Assembly: GCA_964527595.1 (NCBI GenBank)
Contig: CAZGPI010000013.1
Location: 1-32,132 of the forward strand
Reading direction: 5' to 3'
DNA from: GWF2-38-10 sp964527595
GTDB taxonomy: Bacteria > Babelota > Babeliae > Babelales > RVW-14
Length of the DNA: 32,132 nt
Shown here: piece by piece, positions 7,924 to 14,466 of the stretch
Numbering within the stretch: the first letter of the stretch is position 1
How the letters are laid out: every line of letters begins with the position of its first letter
Notes under the pieces: model-generated
What the model was told of the DNA's origin: nothing
The model's database searches: none
What the model saw: only the letters and a program-made list of their open reading frames with translations
Position numbers and translations under genes: made by a program

Positions 7924-9051
7924 ATGGCACGCAAATTTTCTTATTTTTTATTCTTAACGTTCTTATTTTTTATCACTTCAAGCCAAGCACAAGAAGCAAC
8001 ACCCACCAAAACCTGTGACCATGATACACCAGAATATTTTAGCGTTATCGACCTCCTAGCCAGCAGAATTTATGGAGATTACGCTAAAATTGAAGCACTC
8101 AGTTCCAAAAAGATAAAAACAAATCATCTTTGCTCCGACCTAATAGTCACCGATACCATCGTGGCAAAAAATGGTAGCTTTGAAAATTTTTCAGCCGATC
8201 TTTTTATGACAACCACCCTAGAAGCAGAATGCGCAAATATACTTCACTTATTATCTGACTTTATCATAACTAATTCATTATCTGCAGAAAATGCAAACCT
8301 CAAAACACTCTTGTCCGACATGATTATCACCACCTCGCTCACCGACCTTTACGGCGAAATAAAAAACCTTATTAGCGAAGAAATAGACACCGAAAAACTT
8401 AAGGCATCACTTTCACAACTCGAACTTATTCTTTCCAGCACCATTTTTGTAAATTTTATTGATTCAGAAAAAGCATGTTTTGAAAACCTCATAGCCGATT
8501 CGATATCAACCGGCACATTACACGCCGCGAGCCTAGATATCAGTAATCTCGTGCTTGAAAGTATTACAACCCTAACGCTTCATAATGATAATTACATAAC
8601 CAATTTAAGAGCAATGGTATCAAATCGCGCCGATTACCCAGGCTATACACTTGGAACCGATATCGATTTTGACACCATTATTGATGACAAAAACTTCAAC
8701 TTAATACCACACCCAACAGCATATATTGCGCCACGTTCAGGTTATTACGACGTAACCGTTTCGGTTAAAACAACCGATGTTAATATTATCCCAGAATCAC
8801 CGTTATCCGAACACGTTGATATATTTGTCAATGGAACAGCTCAAGCACAAATGTATAAAGAATTTAATAGCGCAAGAACAATGCCTACCATTAAAACGGT
8901 TTTATTAAGCAGTCTGATACACCTTAATCAAGGCGACTTGGTAACATTCCGTTATTTTGCAAACGAAAATGCTCCGGGAACGGCAACGATAATGGGGTCA
9001 CCGTTTGATAATGCAACATGGATGATCATGCATTACTTATCAACCGACTAG
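7924..9051 (+). CDS. Exported stalk plus C1q-like head protein without metal tail (paralogue 3)
   Basis: 375 residues; start at 7924 preceded by AGAGAGGA. Signal peptide MARKFSYFLFLTFLFFITSS, QAQ. The stalk (about 40-225) shows the repeat most clearly: a 20-residue period of the form I-x-x-L-x-SD-x-I-x-T-x-SL-x-AE-x-A-x-I, as in LLSDFIITNSLSAENANLKT. It has fewer Cys than paralogues 1 and 2. The head (about 235-375) keeps YTLGTDIDFDTIIDD, YIAPRSGYYDVTVS, IFVNGTAQAQ, IHLNQGDLVTF and ends at MIMHYLSTD exactly where the other two go on into the His-rich tail. So the tail is either lost here or was added to the other two. It follows paralogue 2 by 96 nt and is probably in the same transcription unit if the 7864 hairpin leaks. 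Confidence 0.85.
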   Translation: MARKFSYFLFLTFLFFITSSQAQEATPTKTCDHDTPEYFSVIDLLASRIYGDYAKIEALSSKKIKTNHLCSDLIVTDTIVAKNGSFENFSADLFMTTTLEAECANILHLLSDFIITNSLSAENANLKTLLSDMIITTSLTDLYGEIKNLISEEIDTEKLKASLSQLELILSSTIFVNFIDSEKACFENLIADSISTGTLHAASLDISNLVLESITTLTLHNDNYITNLRAMVSNRADYPGYTLGTDIDFDTIIDDKNFNLIPHPTAYIAPRSGYYDVTVSVKTTDVNIIPESPLSEHVDIFVNGTAQAQMYKEFNSARTMPTIKTVLLSSLIHLNQGDLVTFRYFANENAPGTATIMGSPFDNATWMIMHYLSTD

Positions 9052-9123
9052 GACCAAGCATCAATCAATACGCCGTCCGTGAGCCGACACTTGGGACGAG
9101 TTTTATTGGTGCTGAACACACTT

Positions 9124-9207
9124 AAGATGGATCCTGAAACAAGTTCAGGATGACAAAATAGGAACTTCCCGCTTTGTCATCCCGGCCATCGAGCCGGGAT
9201 CCATCTT
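9124..9207. repeat. Inverted pair of GTCAT...GATCCATCTT repeats
   Basis: Minus-oriented copy at 9124-9154 and plus-oriented copy at 9176-9207, with 21 nt between. The two differ in their hairpin arms (CCTGAA/TTCAGG versus CCCGGC/GCCGGG) but share the GTCAT and GATCCATCTT ends. Any reading frame across them yields spurious peptides. Confidence 0.8.
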
Positions 9208-9246
9208 TTTTTTTATGAGAATGGTTATATAAAAAGAGGGCCAAAC

Positions 9247-9690
9247 ATGTTCCTTACCACAAAAAAATTCGTTTTTTTTATTACCATATCCATCTTTCTT
9301 ACCCTCATCCCCCATGAAATTTTGGCAACCACCCATCAATGGTTAAACGAAATAAGCAGAATAAACCAAAAAATTTGTATTATTAAAAGACAAAAAGACG
9401 CATCGCCTCAAATCACCCAAAATGTAATTGAATCATTGCAAGCAATGATCGAAAGCATTATTTATGCAACAATGCAAACCCAAAAGCTATCGCGAGCCCC
9501 CATTTCTCACAACGAAGTGAGCGAGGTCGTCTCGCTGCTAAAACAACTAAAAGATCGAATAGAACCTTATAGTAAAATTCAAGAAGCTGTCCCTGAATAT
9601 AAAAAGGCGGCAGCAATTGTCAGTATAGCGTCCGAAACACTATTTACCCTTACCGGTGTTGTTTATTTGCTTTATCGCATGACTCATTAA
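9247..9690 (+). CDS. Small exported or membrane protein, unknown
   Basis: 147 residues, start preceded by GAGGG. Residues 1-27 are a signal peptide or membrane anchor (KKFVFFITISIFLTLIPHEI). A mainly helical middle follows (QNVIESLQAMIESIIYATMQ), and residues about 120-143 form a second hydrophobic segment (AAAIVSIASETLFTLTGVVY). Two membrane passes with an external helical loop is one reading. No family recognised. A hairpin-rich stretch at 9505-9538 inside the gene (encoding APISHNEVSEVVSL) may be an in-frame palindrome insertion. Confidence 0.65.
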   Translation: MFLTTKKFVFFITISIFLTLIPHEILATTHQWLNEISRINQKICIIKRQKDASPQITQNVIESLQAMIESIIYATMQTQKLSRAPISHNEVSEVVSLLKQLKDRIEPYSKIQEAVPEYKKAAAIVSIASETLFTLTGVVYLLYRMTH

Positions 9691-9712
9691 GCATGAAACG
9701 TAGGCAATTACC

Positions 9713-9863
9713 CCTCGATACAATTTTTTCGCTACGCTCAAAAATCACTCGGGGCGAGCGGGATCTGTCTCGTGTCGCTCGTGGTGAGTGTTTTTCGAGC
9801 ATTTTATATGCGAGAAAAATGTACCTGGGCGCCATAGCCTTGGCGACGGCGGCTCGAACCATG
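9713..9863 (+). repeat. Hairpin-rich repeat, family 2, copy A
   Basis: Starts CCTCGATAC, contains CGGGGCGAGCGGG, CGCTCGTGGTGAGTG and ends CTCGAACCATG, with several internal hairpins (for example CGCCA/TGGCG). Copy B at 13696-13873 has the same order and orientation. Similar CGATAC...GAACCATG palindromes are known as dispersed repeats in many bacterial genomes. The ORFs crossing it are artefacts. Confidence 0.6.
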
Positions 9864-9912
9864 CGACGCCCCTAATTTTCTGACCAACGCTAAAGATAAA
9901 TGTGTAGCATCT

Positions 9913-10875
9913 TCAAATTACGACCGCATCTTGGCGTTCATCACCTAACCACAAAGCATAATCCTGTTCATAAGGAGCCAAGCAGTGCTCAACCAAAAAG
10001 TTTTTTTTGACCAGCTCTTTTACCGCCACGTCGCCAGAAGCAATTTGGGGGTGCTTTGCCTTAACCCATGGTTCATACATTAAATCAATCTTTTCGCGGG
10101 CTGGTTTTGATAAGCGATAATAACGCGCATATGCTGCATTTTGCAGAAATAAGCCATACTTTTCTTTATCGTTATGCATTCCCAAAAGATCGTCTTCATT
10201 AAGTGTTTCCATATGCATTTTCTTCTTTAAAATGGATACCTTAAACCCGACAACAACCGCCCCTTCTTTTTCATATTTTATCGAAACAACCATAGGAGTC
10301 TTGCTGTTAATTTCGCAAATAGCCTGCGTTATAATGCTACGATGCAACGTTTTAACGTCAGTGTATTGGTAAGATTCAAGACCAAGAAAATGACGAAATG
10401 CTCGCAATGAAACCGGGTGAACAGCTCCAAACATTTCGTAATACAAAAAGAATTCATACAAAAATAATGAATATTTTGATTGAAATTGGAGATGTATCAA
10501 CTTCTTACTCACATCCCAAATACATGGGTGAGAAAGTAAAAGCTTTAAATGCGCCGGATATGAATAAAATACAGTATCATCAACAATGCTAATCTTTTCG
10601 AAATAATAAGAAAAAACATGGGAATGTTCGGCCGGCCCCATTTCAAGAATCTTATTTCTAATCTCATAGGTACTTTTTACGTTGAGAAAATTCACCAATC
10701 GAGCTAGTGATATTTTATGTTCATCGGCAACGCATAAATTTTTCGCTGCAAAAAGAAGCATATAATGCCAACTCTTTTGCTGAATTGCGGTAAATTGGTG
10801 TGAAATATTAAGAATCGCATAATCACTATGTGTATCAAAACTTGAGAAACCATTATTTTCAATCTTCATGTTCAT
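9913..10875 (-). CDS. Rep_3-like replication initiator protein 1
   Basis: About 320 residues from the ATG at 10875, chosen because GAG lies 8 nt upstream; in-frame TTG 10917 and GTG 10914 are possible but sit too close to their GAGGA. The protein follows the plasmid initiator (Rep_3/RepB) plan of two winged-helix domains: an N-terminal helix-rich part (HYMLLFAAKNLC), a helix FQSKYSLFLYEFFLYYEMFG at about 131-150 that corresponds to the conserved SKYAxRLYELL helix, then LRAFRHFLGL, the ITQAICEINSKT stretch and VVGFKVSIL. Such proteins bind repeated origin sequences and open the DNA. It is the most canonical of the three initiators here. Its C-terminal 80 residues have no match I recognise. GC content is low, like its two relatives. 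Confidence 0.75.
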   Translation of the reverse strand: MNMKIENNGFSSFDTHSDYAILNISHQFTAIQQKSWHYMLLFAAKNLCVADEHKISLARLVNFLNVKSTYEIRNKILEMGPAEHSHVFSYYFEKISIVDDTVFYSYPAHLKLLLSHPCIWDVSKKLIHLQFQSKYSLFLYEFFLYYEMFGAVHPVSLRAFRHFLGLESYQYTDVKTLHRSIITQAICEINSKTPMVVSIKYEKEGAVVVGFKVSILKKKMHMETLNEDDLLGMHNDKEKYGLFLQNAAYARYYRLSKPAREKIDLMYEPWVKAKHPQIASGDVAVKELVKKNFLVEHCLAPYEQDYALWLGDERQDAVVI

Positions 10876-11474
10876 CACCACATCTCTTTTTTTACTTTTT
10901 ATTATTTTTTCCACCAATCCTCAAATTAAACAAATACTCTTTCACATTTTAATAATCCTAAGAAAAATTAACCTTTTTTTCACACAATTAAAAGCTGCAC
11001 CGCCATGTTTTAAAAGATAGAATTTTTTCACGTCACCATCATGATGTAATATGCGGCTGAATAATGCTTTTAAAATAAATATGGCCGCATTTTGTTTTAT
11101 TACTTTTTAAAACTATCTATCAAAACATTATGGGCAATTTAACTTTTTCTCATTGCGATTCAAACCAGTTATTTACGGTTTTTTAAAAAAAAGGCACTTT
11201 TCCGTACACCTTCTAAGATGAATTTACTCCCTCAATCGTCAATCTCAAAAAATGCTCGCCGTATTTTTTAAAAAAAAATACAAAACTCATAAAACTTAAA
11301 AAATTTTCTACAAAAAAACCGGAAGCCCTCATTTTATTTGAAATTTAACCATATTTCTTAATAAAACCTCCAAAATTAACGGCTAATGGCAATTTATTGA
11401 TAAAGTTTTATCACTTTTCAAAACAAGTATAGAGAACATGATTTTTCTTCATAATTGGTTGATCACCAAAAAAA
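10876..11474. other. AT-rich gap between initiator genes, possible origin or control region
   Basis: No supported gene. The stretch has runs such as T6A8 at about 11179-11192 and a GTAT-T6-A9-TAC near-palindrome at about 11262-11282, plus a 7-bp stem (11051-11057 with 11084-11090) running into a T-rich tail. I found no clear array of long direct repeats (iterons). Its place beside replication initiator genes makes an origin or its remnant plausible. Confidence 0.35.
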
Positions 11475-12350
11475 CTAATCTACACCAAGAGACTGAAGCC
11501 ATCGATAAACAAATATCACGTTATCGGTAGTTGTCTTATAGTTAATCACCGTTTGTTCAAAATGATTTTTTGTAATGAAACAAAAGTCCTTAACGATTCT
11601 CCGTGCGCTTTTTTCAGGAATCGCAAAAGCTCTTAAAATATCAAAAAAAAGTTTCGGATCTACCTTGCTTTCATCAATCAGCCCAACGTGTTCTTTTACA
11701 CGACCAGAACAAGCACTAAAGAGTTGTCCGCATTTTTTTGTTTTAATTGAACAATGCATGGAACGATTAATCCTGTCACTCGTCTTTGAAATAACGATCG
11801 TCGTCTTCTTGTTAATCTCAGCAATCGCCTTATTGATAACACGACAATATAAATACTTGAGCCGCATGAAAACTGTTTTCTCTAAATTAAGCTGCGTTAA
11901 AATTCTATCGCAAGAAATTGGCGGGGTTTTTTTGTTGTTTTTAAAATTATAACAGAGCAAAAAAAAGAAAAACGAATACCGACACGACAAAGCCCTTACA
12001 AAAAAAGGATTGGGCAGCGGATAACTTGAACGCATAATTTCGATTAATGCTGGGCTTAATGAATATGAACACGATGATTTATTGATGCAAAAAAGGCTAA
12101 ATAATTCGCCCTCTTGATCTTCATTAAACACTGATTGAGCAGCCCCAGCAGAACGAATATATTTAGTAATTTTGGCAGTGCTGGTGGTATTTAAAAACTT
12201 TTTTAAGATAGTCAGAGGAACCTGATAATCATTTTTTTCAAGATGCTTAGAAGCAACATATAAAAGGAAAAAAAGCACGTGATTCTCAACAAGCGTCAAA
12301 TGGCACGGCATATAAATAATTTCTTTGCTGCCCAATTTCCTAAAAACCAT
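11475..12350 (-). CDS. Rep_3-like replication initiator protein 2
   Basis: 291 residues, ATG at 12350 with GAGGG at 12355-12359. Opens with MVFRKLGSKEIIYMPCHLTL, nearly the same as the divergent neighbour at 12707 (MVFRKSGTKELVYFACKLKL). The initiator-type blocks are a helix LLYVASKHLEKNDYQVPLTI, a CRYSFFFFLLCYNF helix in place of SKYAxRLYEL, and VINKAIAEINKKTTIVIS, the usual block after which the second winged helix ends. The C-terminal 90 residues share PEKSARRIVKDFCFI and NVIFVYRWLQ with the neighbour; this extra region is not in the first initiator. The similarity to Rep_3 is weaker than for the 9913 gene, so a derived, non-replicative DNA-binding role is possible. Confidence 0.65.
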   Translation of the reverse strand: MVFRKLGSKEIIYMPCHLTLVENHVLFFLLYVASKHLEKNDYQVPLTILKKFLNTTSTAKITKYIRSAGAAQSVFNEDQEGELFSLFCINKSSCSYSLSPALIEIMRSSYPLPNPFFVRALSCRYSFFFFLLCYNFKNNKKTPPISCDRILTQLNLEKTVFMRLKYLYCRVINKAIAEINKKTTIVISKTSDRINRSMHCSIKTKKCGQLFSACSGRVKEHVGLIDESKVDPKLFFDILRAFAIPEKSARRIVKDFCFITKNHFEQTVINYKTTTDNVIFVYRWLQSLGVD

Positions 12351-12706
12351 TCAGCCCTCGATTTAAAGTCGATTTAAACTGTTTTTTTTAAAAAAAGCTC
12401 GTTGAATCTACCGCGTTTTTCAAAAAACTCCAACCGTATTTAGACGACTTTTCAACCTATTTATTTTTACGTTCACTTTTTAACCTAAAAGCAAGATCCA
12501 ATAGCGTTTTCAAAAAAAAACGTAAAACAATCACTAAGGACCAATAACCAAAAAAGGCTTTTTATAAAGGGTTTTTTCGCCTCATGGTGAACGGAATTAC
12601 GGCACATTATCAAACAGCCGCGTGAATTATAGATATTTATCAGCAAAGTCGATACGCTTTATTTAAGATGGGTTTACTTAAAGGCTCCTATGAATCGATT
12701 GATTAA
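12351..12706. other. Divergent control region between two initiator paralogues
   Basis: A 356-bp AT-rich gap with the two genes transcribed away from it. It holds the tandem repeat at 12358-12378, T8A7 at about 12381-12396, a CGTTTTC-A-run-ACG near-palindrome at about 12506-12524 and an AATCGATT palindrome at 12693-12700 just before the plus-strand gene. Promoters for both genes must be here; none is clear enough to place. It could also serve as a replication origin. Confidence 0.45.
12358..12378. promoter_or_regulatory. Tandem 10-bp repeat with 11-bp period, probable operator
   Basis: TCGATTTAAA occurs twice with one base between, so the copies lie on the same face of the helix. It sits directly upstream of, and partly over, the ribosome binding site of the initiator at 12350. 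Initiators often repress themselves through such sites; that role here is inference. Confidence 0.45.
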
Positions 12707-12740
12707 ATGGTTTTTAGAAAATCCGGAACAAAAGAATTAG
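12690..12740 (+). CDS. Possible 16-residue leader ORF overlapping the initiator start
   Basis: ATG at 12690 opens MNRLIKWFLENPEQKN and stops at 12740, overlapping the start of the main gene (12707) in another frame. The main start lacks a visible ribosome binding site, so the short ORF could deliver ribosomes or limit expression. It may equally be chance. Confidence 0.25.
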   Translation: MNRLIKWFLENPEQKN

Positions 12741-13576
12741 TATACTTTGCATGTAAATTGAAACTAATTGAACATCAAATAATAAACTTCCTTTTGTACG
12801 TTGCCTATAAAGACCGAGAAAAAGATGTTTATTCAGTTCCAATTGGAGTTATGCGGAAATATCTAAATTCTTCTTGTAGCTTAAGCAAATTTCAGGAAAC
12901 AGTTGATCGTTTAACCAACCTTCGCTGCATTGTTATTCAAGAGGATGGAAAAACCTCAACAGGATCTTTTTTCGATTCAATAAAACTTAACCGAAGCGCA
13001 GTACTTTACACATTAGCCAAAGACTTTAAGCCCATTTTCAAAACCATTAATCAACCAACAAATCCCTTTGTTTTAAAATGTTTTTCAAGCAAATATGCCA
13101 TCTCGCTCTACTCAATTTGTTCATATTTTAAAAAAGAATGCAAAGTCCCACCGATGCATTTGGAAATCCTTCTTGAATATTTTATTTTGCAAGAAACGGT
13201 TTTTAAAAATTCAAAATATTTTGTTTATCGAATTATAAAAAAATCGATCAAAATGGCTAGTGAAAAATCTGATTTGGCCCTATTGCTTGGTTGGGACAAG
13301 GCAAATAAAACAATCAATGTTTCTGTCGGCAATAAAGGCTATCATAATTTTTTCAGCGACCAGACGCCTTCCAAAGTTTTATTACATACACCGGTCGATA
13401 AAAAGTTTCAAAAAGATTTTTTTGAAATTCTATGCGCAATCGGCATTCCAAAATCACGAGCGCTTTCACTTGTTCGCGAATATTATTACCTTAATGAAGA
13501 ATCGTTGACTAAATTTACCGCTCTTTTCAAAACAACACCTCAAAACATATTATTTGTTTATCGCTGGCTTCAATAA
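12707..13576 (+). CDS. Rep_3-like replication initiator protein 3
   Basis: 289 residues. Paralogue of the protein at 11475-12350, with the same ends (MVFRKSGTKELVY and NILFVYRWLQ) and the same length. The conserved middle helix reads SSKYAISLYSICSYFKKE, close to the family pattern SKYAxRLYEL, at about residues 127-144. The following block YRIIKKSIKMASEKSDLALL replaces the usual KxAxxEIN segment. It stands back to back with its paralogue, giving a symmetrical pair around a shared control region. The start is set by alignment with the paralogue; there is no Shine-Dalgarno sequence before it. Function probably DNA binding at a nearby origin or operator. Confidence 0.65.
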   Translation: MVFRKSGTKELVYFACKLKLIEHQIINFLLYVAYKDREKDVYSVPIGVMRKYLNSSCSLSKFQETVDRLTNLRCIVIQEDGKTSTGSFFDSIKLNRSAVLYTLAKDFKPIFKTINQPTNPFVLKCFSSKYAISLYSICSYFKKECKVPPMHLEILLEYFILQETVFKNSKYFVYRIIKKSIKMASEKSDLALLLGWDKANKTINVSVGNKGYHNFFSDQTPSKVLLHTPVDKKFQKDFFEILCAIGIPKSRALSLVREYYYLNEESLTKFTALFKTTPQNILFVYRWLQ

Positions 13577-13645
13577 AAAACGCGCTTGTTTTAACGTCAC
13601 ATAAACTGTATTCAAATCATTACCCTTTTTCTTAATAATACGCGG

Positions 13646-13672
13646 TTGACAAATGTATGCCAAAAATAGATT
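13646..13672 (+). promoter_or_regulatory. Weak promoter candidate
   Basis: A perfect TTGACA at 13646-13651 is followed, 15 nt on, by TAGATT (4 of 6 with TATAAT). It could serve the MazG-like gene at 13916, but the repeat in between and the short spacing leave this doubtful. Confidence 0.25.
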
Positions 13673-13695
13673 TTGGAACAGATAAAAATCCGCAT

Positions 13696-13873
13696 CCTTC
13701 GATACATTTTGCTTCGCAAAACACTCCCAGCCTACGCCCTTCGTGCTACGGCGGGCAGGCAGGACGAGCGGATTAGGCACATAGATACAAAACAAACGTA
13801 TTTAATTAGCCCGCTCGTGGTGAGTGCGCACTTTGTGCGCGTATCGAACCATCGCCCGAGAGGGCGACGGGCC
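13696..13873 (+). repeat. Hairpin-rich repeat, family 2, copy B
   Basis: CCTTCGATAC at the start, CCCGCTCGTGGTGAGTG in the middle and GTATCGAACCATCG near the end, in the same order and orientation as copy A (9713-9863). Internal hairpins include TTTTGC/GCAAAA, GCGCAC/GTGCGC and TCGCCC/GGGCGA. It lies between the third initiator and the MazG-like gene; an ORF can be read through it but is not protein-like. Confidence 0.65.
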
Positions 13874-13915
13874 AAGTATGAAAAATCTAATTTTAAAAAA
13901 AGCAGGGGAATAATC

Positions 13916-14461
13916 ATGAGTACGGGTGATTCAAAAATAACTATTCAAAATCTCAAAGAAACCATCAAAAAATTTCGTCAGGCTCACGCTAAACACCAAC
14001 TAAACAAACCGAAAAATCTTGCCATGTTTATTACCGCGCAAGCAGCCGAATTAATGAAGCTTTTCTTATGGAAAAGCCAACAAAACATAGCACTGTTACA
14101 TCAAACCGATCCAATGTTTAAGGAAAAAATCAAAGATGAATTGGCTGGGATCTTTTTTGCTAGCCTTAACTTTGCCGAGAAACTTGATATCGATCTTTCA
14201 TCGGCGCTCCTGGCTAAAATAAAAAATTGGGAAAGTACAAAGACATGCCCTGTTTGTGCCATCGCCTGTAAAAATTGTGCCGATTTACACGATATTTACA
14301 ATCTGACGCGTGAATCATCCGATACCTGCAAATGTATTACATGCCAATGCATACGCGAAGCACAAGAAGAATGCAAAACACCGTGCAGCGCTTGTGGCGG
14401 CAAACCATGGGAAAAAACAAAAAAGCCGGCTAAAAAAAAGACCCCTCGAAAAAAAAATTGA
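13916..14461 (+). CDS. MazG/dCTP-pyrophosphatase-like protein with altered metal ligands and Cys-rich tail
   Basis: 181 residues from the ATG at 13916 (AGGGG upstream); a longer frame from 13673 would translate the repeat and is rejected. Residues 10-95 follow the all-alpha NTP pyrophosphohydrolase fold: FRQAHAKHQLNKPKNLAMFI, then AQAAELMKLFLW, then IKDELAGIFFASLNFAEKLD. In active enzymes the Mg ligands form ExxE and ExxD. Here they read QAAE (Q42, E45) and ELAG (E75, G78), so two of four ligands are missing and house-cleaning hydrolysis of NTPs is doubtful. Residues 111-160 add eleven Cys in CxxC-like pairs (CPVC, CKNC, CKCITCQC, CSAC), a likely Zn-binding module absent from usual family members, and the end is Lys-rich. 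A binding or regulatory role is inferred. Converges with the gene ending at 14467. Confidence 0.75.
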   Translation: MSTGDSKITIQNLKETIKKFRQAHAKHQLNKPKNLAMFITAQAAELMKLFLWKSQQNIALLHQTDPMFKEKIKDELAGIFFASLNFAEKLDIDLSSALLAKIKNWESTKTCPVCAIACKNCADLHDIYNLTRESSDTCKCITCQCIREAQEECKTPCSACGGKPWEKTKKPAKKKTPRKKN

Positions 14462-14466
14462 ATGTT

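Noticed and set aside
9145..9339. Minus-strand ORF over the 9.1-9.2 kb repeats
   Set aside because: It translates the palindromic repeats (PGSMAGMT type peptide) and the antisense of the gene at 9247.
9650..9875. ORFs on both strands across 9693-9875
   Set aside because: They read through hairpin repeat copy A and have no protein-like features.
10918..11474. Iteron array in the AT-rich gap between initiators
   Set aside because: I could not find three or more copies of a 15-22-bp direct repeat; only homopolymer tracts and short palindromes recur.
13673..13915. 81-residue N-terminal extension of the MazG-like protein
   Set aside because: It is encoded by hairpin repeat copy B; the ATG at 13916 has AGGGG and matches the domain start.
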